Part shown: positions 56,363 through 64,000 of the stretch, piece after piece
How positions within the stretch are numbered: the stretch's first letter is position 1
Layout: each line of letters starts with the position of its first letter
Source: a virus
Virus record (IMG/VR): IMGVR_UViG_3300032770_000002
Span: 1-64,000 of that record
Strand: one strand, 5' to 3'
DNA: 64,000 nt
Notes under the pieces: model-generated
What the model was told of the DNA's origin: nothing
The model's database searches: none
The model's input: the letters and a program-made list of their open reading frames with translations, nothing else
Program-made: the position numbers and the translations under genes

Positions 56363-57373
56363 ATGGCAACCGACTACAAGACAATCGTCAGGGACCTGTT
56401 CACGATTGTCCCAGACCGCTGTTCCGGTGACGAGCTTGTCTTCCTGTGTCCACAGTGCGATGACGCCACTGGAAACAGGTCGGTGAATGTCAGCAATGGC
56501 TTGACGAACTGCTGGAAGTGTGGAAATATCCCAGGGCATGCGGGCAACTTCATCTGGTGGTGTCGTCGACTGGGGTTTAATGTCGACGACGTTGCCCCAC
56601 CGCCAGACCTGAGTGAAGCTGAGAAACTTCTGGAGTCAATCAACTCCGAGCCATTTATTCCAAGCGTCGTCAACGTGACGCTCCCAAAGGGCTTCAAAAG
56701 CGTAAGAAAGAACATGTCGTCTGGCTATGTCAAGTTGATTGAGCGGATGGCCAATCGCAAGCGTTTGACGTTGGATGACATGGTCAACGCCGACGTTGGG
56801 TTTACGACGGAGGACTCGCTGTGGGAGCCGTATGCGATTTTTCCAGTCCGTGAGTATGGCCGCCTTGTCTATTATCAAGGCCGAACTTACGTGGACGACT
56901 CGAGCGGTAAAACCAAGCGATTTCCAAATCGCAAGCAGTGCCCATACGGGATGCAGAATTGGGTCTACAACATTGACGCCATACGACTGCGCCAACCTAA
57001 GCTAGTCGTGGCTGTGGAGGCCATTTTAAACGTGCTTTCGCTCGAAAAACTTGGGACGGATTTTACGACGGTATGCGTCTTTAAGCACGCCATCAGCTCA
57101 ATTCAGTTGGCCAAGTTAGCCGCCTTCAACTGCATTGAAGAAGTCTGTGTTCTTTATGACTCAGACTCCACGTTAAATGCGTGGGTTGAAGCTGGGTCCA
57201 AGTTGTCGAACAGGCTGCGTGTTTCGATAGCCAAGATGCCACGTGTCGACGGAAAGAAAACTGACCCAAACGACAACGCTCAGCTCGCCGTCGAGTCGGT
57301 TCAAAAACGAAAACCTTATACGTTAGTGTCTGAACTTGAAGTTTTGTTTGATAGTCTAAGTTCTTTCAATTGA
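56363..57373 (+). CDS. 61: DNA primase (DnaG/gp61-like)
   Basis: 336 residues. Zinc-finger from CPQC and CWKCG (C29, C32, C50, C53), which reads the priming site, then the primase core: RLTLDDMVNADVGFTTEDS, IFPVREYGRLVYYQGRTYVD. The TOPRIM part is LVVAVEAILNVLSLEKLG with Glu near residue 220, then VCVLYDSDSTLNAW (the DxD). Primase makes RNA primers with the replicative helicase. The start is preceded by CTAAATAGCACAT, a possible promoter -10. Length is close to T4 gp61 (342 aa). Confidence 0.82.
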   Translation: MATDYKTIVRDLFTIVPDRCSGDELVFLCPQCDDATGNRSVNVSNGLTNCWKCGNIPGHAGNFIWWCRRLGFNVDDVAPPPDLSEAEKLLESINSEPFIPSVVNVTLPKGFKSVRKNMSSGYVKLIERMANRKRLTLDDMVNADVGFTTEDSLWEPYAIFPVREYGRLVYYQGRTYVDDSSGKTKRFPNRKQCPYGMQNWVYNIDAIRLRQPKLVVAVEAILNVLSLEKLGTDFTTVCVFKHAISSIQLAKLAAFNCIEEVCVLYDSDSTLNAWVEAGSKLSNRLRVSIAKMPRVDGKKTDPNDNAQLAVESVQKRKPYTLVSELEVLFDSLSSFN

Positions 57374-57409
57374 AGACGTAGTCTCTAGCACACCGCCGCT
57401 TACCTTTTT

Positions 57410-58132
57410 ATGGATGATCAATTGGACAAGGATGGTCTCCCGAAAAATGCACCACCGCTACCCGTTCCGCTTAACCGGCTGAAACCGTTGGGCCAGCGAG
57501 TCGTCATTAAGCTTGTTGACACTGAGGTCAAGACAAAAAATGGCGTCCTCATTCCGAGCAAGATGGACGAGTCTTTTAACCGACTAGGGCGAGTTCTCGC
57601 TGTCGGTGACGGGATTGTCGGTGGCAAGCCGAACCCAATGTTCGTCAAGCCGGGTGACATTTGCTTTTTCCAACTGGAGCGCCTCCACGCCGTCAACTCG
57701 TCTTACGTGGATTCAGAGCATGGGCTTGTCTTCTTTCTCCACAACTTGGACATGATCGGCATCCTCAGTGAGCCATACTTTGACCTCGAGTATTTCCACG
57801 TTGTTGGGTCGTGGGTCCTAGTCAAGGTTGCGTTGCGCAGCATCTTCGCGGACTCAAAGCTCGTGCTCCCGCAAATTGAAAATACGACTCACGAACTGCA
57901 GACTTATACCGTCGTTCAGAAGGGCACCGGAGTCAAGGCTGACTTCCAAATTGGCGATGAAATTGCCCTGACGAGAAGCCGGTGCAATCCGATTTATCTG
58001 GACAGAGATCTCTACGGGTGGATTGAGGAAAAATTCATCCATGGGAGCATGCAGGCTCCCACAAATATCCAGCTCACCGTGAAAGGTGATGCATTAAAGC
58101 GCGCAGGACGAGTTGTCGAATCCAAGGGATAA
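57410..58132 (+). CDS. 31: Tandem GroES-like co-chaperonin
   Basis: 240 residues with two copies of the chaperonin-10 fold. First copy: LKPLGQRVVIKLVDTEVKTKNG, GRVLAVGDGIVGGK and VKPGDICFFQ. Second copy: FHVVGSWVLVKVALRSIFADSK, TYTVVQKGTGVKADFQIGDEIA. T4 encodes a single-copy co-chaperonin (gp31) that replaces GroES to fold the capsid protein. A duplicated, fused form could cover GroEL with fewer subunits or bind a special cargo. The symbol is by analogy. Confidence 0.7.
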   Translation: MDDQLDKDGLPKNAPPLPVPLNRLKPLGQRVVIKLVDTEVKTKNGVLIPSKMDESFNRLGRVLAVGDGIVGGKPNPMFVKPGDICFFQLERLHAVNSSYVDSEHGLVFFLHNLDMIGILSEPYFDLEYFHVVGSWVLVKVALRSIFADSKLVLPQIENTTHELQTYTVVQKGTGVKADFQIGDEIALTRSRCNPIYLDRDLYGWIEEKFIHGSMQAPTNIQLTVKGDALKRAGRVVESKG

Positions 58133-58324
58133 AAACCTTTGGCGATGGCTTGACTGGCAGAGTCGTGTCGATCGAAACAACGAGAATCGGCCGGCCGCTC
58201 AATTGAAGCTCATACAATTTACTCACAGTCATGCTTAAAGTTAGAACTACGGTTAACTTTTTGTAGTGTTTTAATCGTCTTGGTCGTGATTGAACTTCAA
58301 CAACATTAACACTTAGGCAAAATC
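58133..58324 (+). other. 192-base intergenic region
   Basis: No open frame. AAAGTTA (58237-58243) and TAACTTT (58254-58260) form a seven-base stem followed by TTG, a weak terminator. An AT-rich stretch downstream (58261-58324) should hold the promoter of the NUDIX gene, but no clear -35/-10 pair is visible. Confidence 0.5.
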
Positions 58325-58885
58325 ATGAATATAGAGCCAACTACTACCGCCACGGTAGCTGAACAACCCATAGTTTGGAAGAAGTTTGAAGACGCCAGAC
58401 CGTATACGTCTGTCATTGGTTTTGCGTTTGACGAGCACGGCCGATTTCCAATCTTTTTTAGGTCAAATAAGGTCAGGAGTGCCAAGAACGCGTGGAGCAT
58501 GCCGTCTGGTCTTCACGAGATTGGACTCCCATTCTGGCACCAGTTCAAGGTGGAACTGAAGGAAGAGCTCAACATTGAGATGGACACAGGCCCAATCCAC
58601 AAGATTGGTTTCTACGAAAACATCATCCGCTCAGTTCCTGGCGAGGACAACTGGCACTGGGTGCTGCTGCTTGTCGCCGCCAAGGTGAAGTCGCTTGGGA
58701 CGCTGATGAACATGGAGCCTGAAAAGCACTCTGACATTCGCGTCGTGACTGTCGACGAGCTTTATAGTCAATACATGGACAAGACTTGGTCGAAAAATCT
58801 CAAGGAAGCCTTGCTTGAGTATCAGCCAGTCGTTCGTCGATTGGTCAAGCCTTCAGAGACGTCACCCAAGGCCGTCACCGTTTAA
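58325..58885 (+). CDS. NUDIX hydrolase
   Basis: 186 residues. The fold starts at ARPYTSVIGFAFDEHGRFPIFFRS; the NUDIX box is present as MPSGLHEIGLPFWHQFKVELKEELNIEMD, keeping the E-x2-E-E glutamates and Gly but lacking the usual Arg before the first Glu. Then TGPIHKIGFYENI, WHWVLLLVAAKV. These enzymes cleave nucleoside diphosphates linked to another group; substrates in phages include nucleotide-sugars, dinucleoside polyphosphates and RNA caps. The substrate cannot be told. It overlaps gene 47 by one base. Confidence 0.72.
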   Translation: MNIEPTTTATVAEQPIVWKKFEDARPYTSVIGFAFDEHGRFPIFFRSNKVRSAKNAWSMPSGLHEIGLPFWHQFKVELKEELNIEMDTGPIHKIGFYENIIRSVPGEDNWHWVLLLVAAKVKSLGTLMNMEPEKHSDIRVVTVDELYSQYMDKTWSKNLKEALLEYQPVVRRLVKPSETSPKAVTV

Positions 58886-59958
58886 TGAGATACCTGATCT
58901 ATACGGATTTACAGGCAGGCGAAGGCAGTGAACGGTGTTTCCACGACCCAACTCTGCCGCTCCAACGGTGGCGGGTCAAGCTGTTTTTCGAGGTGCTGTT
59001 GGAGTTATTCGAGGAGGCGTGCTGTGACGGCCTGTGGGACTTAGGTGACACGTTCGACGATCGAAACTCAATCCCTGTTCCGACACTGGACAATTTATTC
59101 GCCTGCCTTGAGTGGTTCAAGGTCACGTGCGACAACAACCTTAAGCTTGTCGGCAACCACGACCAGCATGTAAAATCTGGAAAGGTCCACTCTGGCCGAG
59201 CATTTACCGGAGTGTTTCAGGTCTACGACACGCCTGTTGTCAGGGAAATCTGCGGAGTGCGTGTCCTGCTCTGCCCATATCCTGATGAAGCTTTTGACCT
59301 TGAAACGTGGCTTGATGAGAACCTTCTCAAGGACGGCACGCGCCAACTGGTGCTTGGACACTTTCAAGTGGAAGGGACTCGTGACAGAGATGGTCGCATC
59401 TTGAAAGGTGGCGTGCACGTTGGCATTCTCAAGCGAGCGACGCTGGTCCTGCTTGGCCACGTCCATCACCCACAGTCCATTACGCAGACGATTCACTACA
59501 TTGGGTCGCCATTTCAGCAGGACTTTGGTGAGGCTGGCGAGGACAAGCGCGTGGCTTTGTTGGACCTTCCGGAGCTAACTCTACAGTGGGCGCCGATCTA
59601 CGGATTTCCAGTCTACAAACAAGTCACTATTGACGAATGGCTTAATGTGGTTGATTCAGGGCCTTCTGTGGACATTGGAACTGACGAGGACAGGTATCGC
59701 GTCGTCCTTAACTCACAGGCCGATGTGGAACGCTATTTCAACCATCCCAAGATGCGCCAGGCGAAGCCAATCTATGACGGCATAGCCACACAACTGGCCG
59801 CAAAGTCCGGCGCGACCAAGACTGGCCCAGTGTCATTTGACGCTTCGGACGTCATTCAGCGGTTTTTCAAGCAGCGACCGCCAGCGGAGCTTCATGGCCT
59901 GTCAGCTGATGAATTCCTTCAAGTTGGAGTCGATCTTGTAGCGGATTCGGTTCATTGA
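58885..59958 (+). CDS. 47: Recombination nuclease, gp47 / SbcD / Mre11-like
   Basis: 357 residues with the calcineurin-like metal sites in order: YTDLQAGEG (D8), GLWDLGDTFDDRNS, KLVGNHDQHVKS, ILLGHVHHPQ, with LGHFQVEG between. This is the nuclease subunit that pairs with gp46 (19707). C-terminal ~100 residues carry the coiled-coil docking part. In T4, 47 lies directly before 46; here they are far apart but both on the plus strand. Confidence 0.85.
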   Translation: MRYLIYTDLQAGEGSERCFHDPTLPLQRWRVKLFFEVLLELFEEACCDGLWDLGDTFDDRNSIPVPTLDNLFACLEWFKVTCDNNLKLVGNHDQHVKSGKVHSGRAFTGVFQVYDTPVVREICGVRVLLCPYPDEAFDLETWLDENLLKDGTRQLVLGHFQVEGTRDRDGRILKGGVHVGILKRATLVLLGHVHHPQSITQTIHYIGSPFQQDFGEAGEDKRVALLDLPELTLQWAPIYGFPVYKQVTIDEWLNVVDSGPSVDIGTDEDRYRVVLNSQADVERYFNHPKMRQAKPIYDGIATQLAAKSGATKTGPVSFDASDVIQRFFKQRPPAELHGLSADEFLQVGVDLVADSVH

Positions 59959-60066
59959 TTATGTGCAATGTCGTTGATGTTCAATAGCCGGCGAAGCTGA
60001 ACCAGAATAAAGGTTAGCTAGCCACACGGCCAGGTGGCCTGACACGAACAAACAACGTAAACTCAC

Positions 60067-60633
60067 ATGAACCAAATCAGTGACATTGGCTTCGGCACTG
60101 ACATCAACAAACTGGCCGGTTATGCCACGCGCACAAACGACCGCTTGGGGGTGTTCGAGCTATTAGTCAAGAACATTAGCCCGCCGGTTACCGGCGGACA
60201 AGGTGGTCCTTCAGGTCCTGCCGGCGGAACAACGTCTGGTCCGGTCTTGCGTTTTCAGCTGAAGGAGTATGATGGCATTACCAGCCCATCTGGCTGGAAG
60301 AATGTCGGCAATTACGTGGACATCGTCGCCGGCGGATACAAGACGATCCACGTCAACCTCACGGCCGAAAAGCTGGGCTTCTTCGGTTCTGGATACGATG
60401 GCACCAGCGGCATCGTCTCTGGCGGCGGGGCGACTACTCCCAAAGCGGCTGTGGCAAACGTCAGCGTCGTCATGGACAACAAGTCGGACCTGCGCGGTGC
60501 GCAGATTGACATCGTTGTTGGTGGGCGCAAAGGTTGGGGTTACGACGATGGCTTCGACACTGGCAACCTCATCCCGAAATGGGGCACGGTTGACCAAGCG
60601 AGCGGCAACATTAGCGGGATTAACAGCCCGTAA
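60067..60633 (+). CDS. Highly expressed hypothetical virion protein
   Basis: 188 residues. Gly/Ser/Asn-rich and beta-strand heavy (FELLVKNISPPVTGGQGGPSG, KTIHVNLTAEKLGFFGSG, VANVSVVMDNKSDLRGAQID), with no catalytic motif. The Gly-Gly loops and strong terminator just after suggest an abundant virion protein, perhaps a capsid decoration or head fibre. Unrecognised. Confidence 0.6.
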   Translation: MNQISDIGFGTDINKLAGYATRTNDRLGVFELLVKNISPPVTGGQGGPSGPAGGTTSGPVLRFQLKEYDGITSPSGWKNVGNYVDIVAGGYKTIHVNLTAEKLGFFGSGYDGTSGIVSGGGATTPKAAVANVSVVMDNKSDLRGAQIDIVVGGRKGWGYDDGFDTGNLIPKWGTVDQASGNISGINSP

Positions 60634-60668
60634 ATTCCAGTTCGCCAGTTCTAAGGTGATAAGAGCGA

Positions 60669-60699
60669 GGCGAGGGCCTGTGGCGGCCCTCGCCTTTTT
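60669..60699 (+). terminator. Strong rho-independent terminator
   Basis: GGCGAGGGCC (60669-60678) pairs with GGCCCTCGCC (60685-60694), followed by TTTTT. The stem is perfect over ten bases. It closes the gene ending at 60633. Confidence 0.92.
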
Positions 60700-60713
60700 A
60701 GCGTAGTTAACTT

Positions 60714-61121
60714 GTGAAAGACGACCAGTTCCTCACTTACATCATCGAGGCCGATTTAGGCGAACCGAACGTTCAGGCGTATTTCGACCGCCTGATGATG
60801 CGCCTCTTCGAATCACCGCCACTCTTGGCCTCATTTGTCAATGCAGCCACGTTCGAAGATGGTGACGACGTCGTTATCCAGTTGGAGTTCCACCAAGTTC
60901 CGCGAGAGTTCCACCAGGACTTGGCAAAGATCGCCGGTGCTCGAGACGTCCAAGTTGTTGTCTATGAAAAGGACTCGACAACTTACACTGGAATGCAGGT
61001 GAGGTTGAAGAACAACGACCTAGCTCCGAAGATGAACGTGGAGCCTGAGCACGGAGTCATGCCACTTCAACTTACCGGCGGATCAAACAACTTAGGCGGC
61101 GCCCAGGGCAGGGTCGTTTGA
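60714..61121 (+). CDS. Hypothetical protein
   Basis: 135 residues from a GTG at 60714. Alpha/beta with VQAYFDRLMMRLFESPPLLASF, DDVVIQLEFHQVPREFHQDLAK and a loop-rich end (GGSNNLGGAQGRVV). Not recognised. Lies 20 bases after the terminator, so it needs its own promoter or depends on read-through. Its end overlaps a convergent gene by 30 bases. Confidence 0.5.
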   Translation: MKDDQFLTYIIEADLGEPNVQAYFDRLMMRLFESPPLLASFVNAATFEDGDDVVIQLEFHQVPREFHQDLAKIAGARDVQVVVYEKDSTTYTGMQVRLKNNDLAPKMNVEPEHGVMPLQLTGGSNNLGGAQGRVV

Positions 61122-61334
61122 CTGGTCGGTAGCGTTTAAGTAAAGGCACCGATTTCCGAGAAAGTCTAAAATAACCTTCCGCGCAAATTGATGATGAGAC
61201 CGGATATTGACAACGCGATTCTTGGCCATTCGGTCTTCCAACAGAGCTACTTGGCTCCGTGGAATGCGAAAAGCCACAATCTCAGTGTCTTCGCTCTCGT
61301 CTACTTTGGCTCTACTGTGTCTGCTATTAGCCAT
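61092..61334 (-). CDS. Ribbon-helix-helix (MetJ/Arc-type) regulator
   Basis: 80 residues from the ATG at 61334 (MANSRHSRAKVDES). EDTEIVAFRIPRSQVALLEDRM followed by SHHQFARKVILDFLG has the strand-helix-helix form of Arc-type repressors: the ribbon IVAFRIPRS contacts DNA. The C-terminal ~20 residues are disordered. Three TTTACA elements lie just upstream, between this gene and the portal start, and one is in position to be its -35. Such small dimers often bind tandem sites in their own promoter. Confidence 0.65.
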   Translation of the reverse strand: MANSRHSRAKVDESEDTEIVAFRIPRSQVALLEDRMAKNRVVNIRSHHQFARKVILDFLGNRCLYLNATDQSNDPALGAA

Positions 61335-61363
61335 GGACTACATTTAATACGATCTTTGGTCGT

Positions 61364-61395
61364 TGTAAACTGTTTTTTGTAAACTTTTTTGTAAA
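61364..61395 (-). promoter_or_regulatory. Three tandem TTTACA elements between the RHH and portal genes
   Basis: Minus strand TTTACA at 61369-61364, 61383-61378 and 61395-61390 (14 and 12 bases apart), each inside GTTTACAA. The nearest is sixteen bases from a TTAAAT and fourteen from a TATTAA, so it can serve as the -35 of the RHH gene. The most distant ends three bases before the portal ATG (61398), so no Shine-Dalgarno precedes the portal. Confidence 0.6.
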
Positions 61396-61397
61396 CA

Positions 61398-63329
61398 ATG
61401 AATCTTAAGTCTGTAGGGCTCCAAGTTTTCAGCACGCTCGGGATGATTGGAACGCCCGCTTCGCGTGACATGCTTATTCCACGTGCTGCGACCCCAGACG
61501 CTGAACAAGGACTGACCAAAGAGTTCCTCGAGATGGGGACCGTGGCCAATCCAGACATCTGGGCACGGTATGCCCAAGTGATGAAAGCGCCGGCAAATTA
61601 CCGGCAAATGCTTAACACGTGGGAGGAGATGTCCAGTTGGGACCTGCTTGCCGCGGTCCTCCAGGAACTTTGTGAGGAAGCCATCAATTGGGACCAGTTT
61701 AACCCAGGCCCAATCTGGTATGAGTCAAATGACCGTGAATTTACAGCTGACTTAAACCGCATGGCGAAGCGGGTCGACGTTGAGTCAATCGCATTCAGTC
61801 AAGCTCATGGAATTGCGGCGCTTGGAAATCACTTTGAGCGCATTCACTACGCCCGTGGTGAGGGCGTCCAAGGACTGTCATTCATCCCAGCTCACCAGAT
61901 TCGACGCTACTGGCTTGAACGCAATCGTCGCTGCATCGGCTTTATGTGGGACCAGCACAAGCCAGATAAGGAGAGCGTGTGGGCAGGTCCTGACAACGCG
62001 ACGCCCATTGAGCGCGTTGCGATCAACAAAAACGGCCACCTTGAGGAGCTGTGGTATCCATTCGACATCTTGCACTTTCGCCGCCTCGCCAGAAACCGAG
62101 AGACTGAACATGGTGAGCCCATCTGTGCGGAAGCCGAAGGCATCTATCGAAAGCTGCGAATGGGCCTTGACCAGATGGTCGTTCACCGGTGCCAGGTTCA
62201 GCCCGACCGATACGTCATTAACATTGACACGCAAGAGCAACCGCCGACAGAGCAGATCAAGACGGTCAATGCGTGGCGGCGGTCGATGCGTTCACGCCAG
62301 TCATTCGGCCAGGGCGGCGGGACCAACCTCAGTGACCCAACAGACTTTCGGTCATTCTACAACCCACTCGCGTTGGACACCATTCTGTGGGTGGCGAAGC
62401 CAAAAGGATTTGAGCACTCGATTACCAAACTTGGCGGAACGACACAAGTTCCTGACGTCTATGACCTCGAGCTGCTGACCGACCTATTTTTTTCGATTGT
62501 TGGCGCGCCGAAGATGTGGTTCGGCCTTGGGTCAAAAGATGGCGAGAACCCACCTTCTGGCCGAGCGTTGCTTGCGTCAGACATTCGCTCACTGCGCAAG
62601 GTTCGGTCGATTCGCCGCCCGCTTCTTGCCGGTTACCTGTGGCTTGGCTACTTCCACGCTGTGCTGCGTGGCAAGGACCCAAGGGAGTTGACGATTAACG
62701 TCAAGATGAGCGACATCGGCGGCCTCGAGGACCAGATGAAGCTCGAGCTGTTGAACTCAAAGGCCGAACTTCTCGCCTCGCTCGGCGGTGTGATGGAGCA
62801 ATATAACTTGCCAAAAGACGCTTGGATTGACTTGGTCTTTCGCCGCTACCTTCACCTCCCTGATGAGGTGGTCAACACGTTCTTGACTGCGCTGCCTTCA
62901 CCAATGCAGCCCATGGAGATGGAGTCCATCGCCAGTGGCCAGTTCAAGAACGTTTCGACGCGAGCGTTGCTTGACGCGATCGACATTCAAATTCGCAACA
63001 ACCCCAGGTGCCGCGGTCTAGTTCGTCAGATCAAACAGCTGGTTGAAGGTGAGGAGGACGGCTTGACCCCGCTTCCACGCTACGAGTCAGTCGAAGACGT
63101 CCTGTCAATGGGTCAAACCTTGAACGAGGAAGTCGTCAAGTCACCTGAAGACAGCTATCGCCTCAGCTTGATTGAACGCAACGACAACGCCGCGTCAGAC
63201 GCGAAGCGTAAAATCCACTTCCTCCAAGACTCAAAGATGACAAATGGCAACGGTTCCCAGAAGACGGTCTGGGAGTCAACGAGCTGGCGCAAGTTCATGC
63301 CGAAGCGGACCACGCAACTTCACGGATGA
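61398..63329 (+). CDS. 20: Portal protein, gp20-like
   Basis: 643 residues. The portal pattern is present: an N-terminal helical part (LEMGTVANPDIWARYAQVMK), WDLLAAVLQELCEEAINWDQ, EYSNDREF-like strands, RNRRCIGFMWDQHK, ILHFRRLARNRETEHGEPI and KLRMGLDQMVVHRCQVQPDRY. The C-terminal half has DLFFSIVGAPKMWFGLGSK, SGRALLASDIRSLRKVRSIRR. It forms the twelve-fold ring through which DNA is packed and ejected. It is longer than T4 gp20 (524 aa). Start ATG has no visible ribosome site because the TTTACA repeats lie there. Confidence 0.86.
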   Translation: MNLKSVGLQVFSTLGMIGTPASRDMLIPRAATPDAEQGLTKEFLEMGTVANPDIWARYAQVMKAPANYRQMLNTWEEMSSWDLLAAVLQELCEEAINWDQFNPGPIWYESNDREFTADLNRMAKRVDVESIAFSQAHGIAALGNHFERIHYARGEGVQGLSFIPAHQIRRYWLERNRRCIGFMWDQHKPDKESVWAGPDNATPIERVAINKNGHLEELWYPFDILHFRRLARNRETEHGEPICAEAEGIYRKLRMGLDQMVVHRCQVQPDRYVINIDTQEQPPTEQIKTVNAWRRSMRSRQSFGQGGGTNLSDPTDFRSFYNPLALDTILWVAKPKGFEHSITKLGGTTQVPDVYDLELLTDLFFSIVGAPKMWFGLGSKDGENPPSGRALLASDIRSLRKVRSIRRPLLAGYLWLGYFHAVLRGKDPRELTINVKMSDIGGLEDQMKLELLNSKAELLASLGGVMEQYNLPKDAWIDLVFRRYLHLPDEVVNTFLTALPSPMQPMEMESIASGQFKNVSTRALLDAIDIQIRNNPRCRGLVRQIKQLVEGEEDGLTPLPRYESVEDVLSMGQTLNEEVVKSPEDSYRLSLIERNDNAASDAKRKIHFLQDSKMTNGNGSQKTVWESTSWRKFMPKRTTQLHG

Positions 63330-64000
63330 TCACGATTACCCACAGCGAGACGCTTGTTGGCCGCAAGCTGGCCGTTCAACTGGCCGCGACGGACGACGTT
63401 GTCCTATACACCAATGCCCTGGACGTCAGCATCTCGTGGGGCGACGGAACGGCCGTCCAGGTAATCTCAGGGTTTAGCCCATTTGAGTCGGCCGTTTACC
63501 ACACTTTTCAGGCCGACGGGCTCTACCTCATCCAAGTCACGGCCAAAAATCACCGCGCTCCAACCCCAGATGCCTCAACAGTCAGCATTCCACTGACCAT
63601 TCGAACGCGCCCGCCCATTCAGCTGTCCACGCAGGTTTCAAATGGGTTCATCTTTGGCCCAATCATTCCACTTCAGCGTCGATTTCCAAATCAAGACCAG
63701 TGGTGTTTCAACATTGGCAGTGACTTGCAGGTGCTTGAGTCAAATGTGACGCTCCTGGCCTTGACGTCATACGGTGAGCGCTTGATGAACCCGACATACG
63801 GGACGGGGTTGCGCCAGCTTATTTTTGAAAAGGACCTGCAGTTTGTCGAGACTGTCGGCAAGGAGCAGCTAAGCATTGCCGTCAATCAATTCGAGCCTCG
63901 AGTCAACGTCGAGTCCGTCACGGTCAAGAGCCTCAGCGACACGTCGGCCATGATCACGCTGCAGATTTCCCCGAAGGACAATCTTGGCCAAGCAATCGAG
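63326..64000 (+). CDS. 25: Baseplate wedge protein, gp25-like, with N-terminal extra domain (3' end cut by window edge)
   Basis: ATG at 63326 overlaps the portal stop (ATGA) and the frame is open to the window end (225 codons). The second half is a gp25/GPW-type domain: ESNVTLLALTSYGERLMNPTYGTGLRQLIFE. In T4 gp25 (132 aa) the domain stands alone and anchors the first sheath ring. Here it is preceded by ~110 residues with SISWGDGTAVQ and YHTFQADGLYLIQVTA, which is the strand pattern of a PKD/Ig-like domain. Such domains usually bind carbohydrate or protein. Confidence 0.78.
   Translation, partial: MITITHSETLVGRKLAVQLAATDDVVLYTNALDVSISWGDGTAVQVISGFSPFESAVYHTFQADGLYLIQVTAKNHRAPTPDASTVSIPLTIRTRPPIQLSTQVSNGFIFGPIIPLQRRFPNQDQWCFNIGSDLQVLESNVTLLALTSYGERLMNPTYGTGLRQLIFEKDLQFVETVGKEQLSIAVNQFEPRVNVESVTVKSLSDTSAMITLQISPKDNLGQAIE

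Noticed and set aside
61364-61395. CRISPR-like repeat
   Set aside because: Units are only 8-9 bases with 12-14 base spacing; better explained as -35/operator elements.
1-64000. tRNA genes, integrase, transposase, rRNA
   Set aside because: No cloverleaf with T-loop GTTCRA in an intergenic gap, no recombinase or DDE motif seen; visual reading only, tRNAscan-type search would be decisive.

Overview
The window is a 64 kb piece of the genome of a large, strictly lytic T4-like myovirus (contractile tail). It carries T4-type homologues of the portal (gp20), prohead protease (gp21), major capsid protein (gp23), tail sheath (gp18), tail tube (gp19), baseplate wedge (gp6, gp25), hub and spike (gp27, gp5), tape measure, RecA-like UvsX, UvsY-like mediator, gp32-like SSB, gp46/gp47 nuclease, primase and gp55-like late sigma factor. 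There is no integrase, transposase, tRNA gene or CRISPR array. Promoters are of bacterial sigma-70 type and the genes overlap by ATGA junctions, so the host is a bacterium. The envelope-directed glycosyltransferases (one of the heptosyltransferase family) make a Gram-negative host likely, but the host cannot be named from sequence.

Layout. 1-1828 (-): baseplate J/gp6-like wedge, cut by the window edge. 1925-8512 (+): two glycosyltransferases, then UvsY-like, gp32-like and UvsX. 9264-13818 (+): gp55-like sigma factor, a second sigma-like zinc protein and small unknowns. 13953-15162 (-): zinc protein and GT2 glycosyltransferase. 15180-18873 (+): protease-scaffold fusion and major capsid protein, closed by a very strong terminator. 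18975-23711 (+): early-type promoter, LuxR-type HTH protein, gp46, DUF4326 protein, thymidylate synthase. 23715-27770 (-): a nine-gene, tightly overlapping operon with an AAA+ ATPase and a WGR-domain/amidoligase fusion. 27874-32368 (-): tail protein, tape measure, membrane protein. 32458-36356 (+): SWIM zinc protein, small virion-type genes and gp27-like hub. 36372-38160 (-): class II glutamine amidotransferase and small genes. 38189-43951 (+): neck/tail genes, sheath and tube, with an antisense HNH-AP2 endonuclease between sheath and tube. 44048-49063 (-): unknowns, HNH-AP2 endonuclease, then carbamoyltransferase, dCMP-hydroxymethylase-like enzyme and P-loop kinase. 49094-52696 (+): hub gp26-like gene, two HNH endonuclease genes around a zinc-ribbon gene, 5'-3' exonuclease. 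52674-55248 (-): tail protein genes and gp5-like spike. 55268-64000: tail-tube paralogue, primase, tandem GroES, NUDIX, gp47, a highly terminated virion-type gene, RHH regulator (-), portal, and gp25-like wedge cut by the edge.

Three things stand out. (1) A carbamoyltransferase, a thymidylate-synthase-fold enzyme with the Asp that marks dCMP hydroxymethylases, and a kinase form one operon: a candidate route to a carbamoylated hydroxymethylcytosine in phage DNA. A separate normal thymidylate synthase is also present. (2) A WGR-amidoligase operon and a class II glutamine amidotransferase gene are preceded by the same promoter type, suggesting a co-regulated peptide- or protein-amidating system. 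(3) A family of promoters (TGTTTACA, 16-17 bp, TGnTATATT-like) lies so close to start codons that the transcripts should be leaderless or nearly so; they sit in front of regulators and accessory operons.
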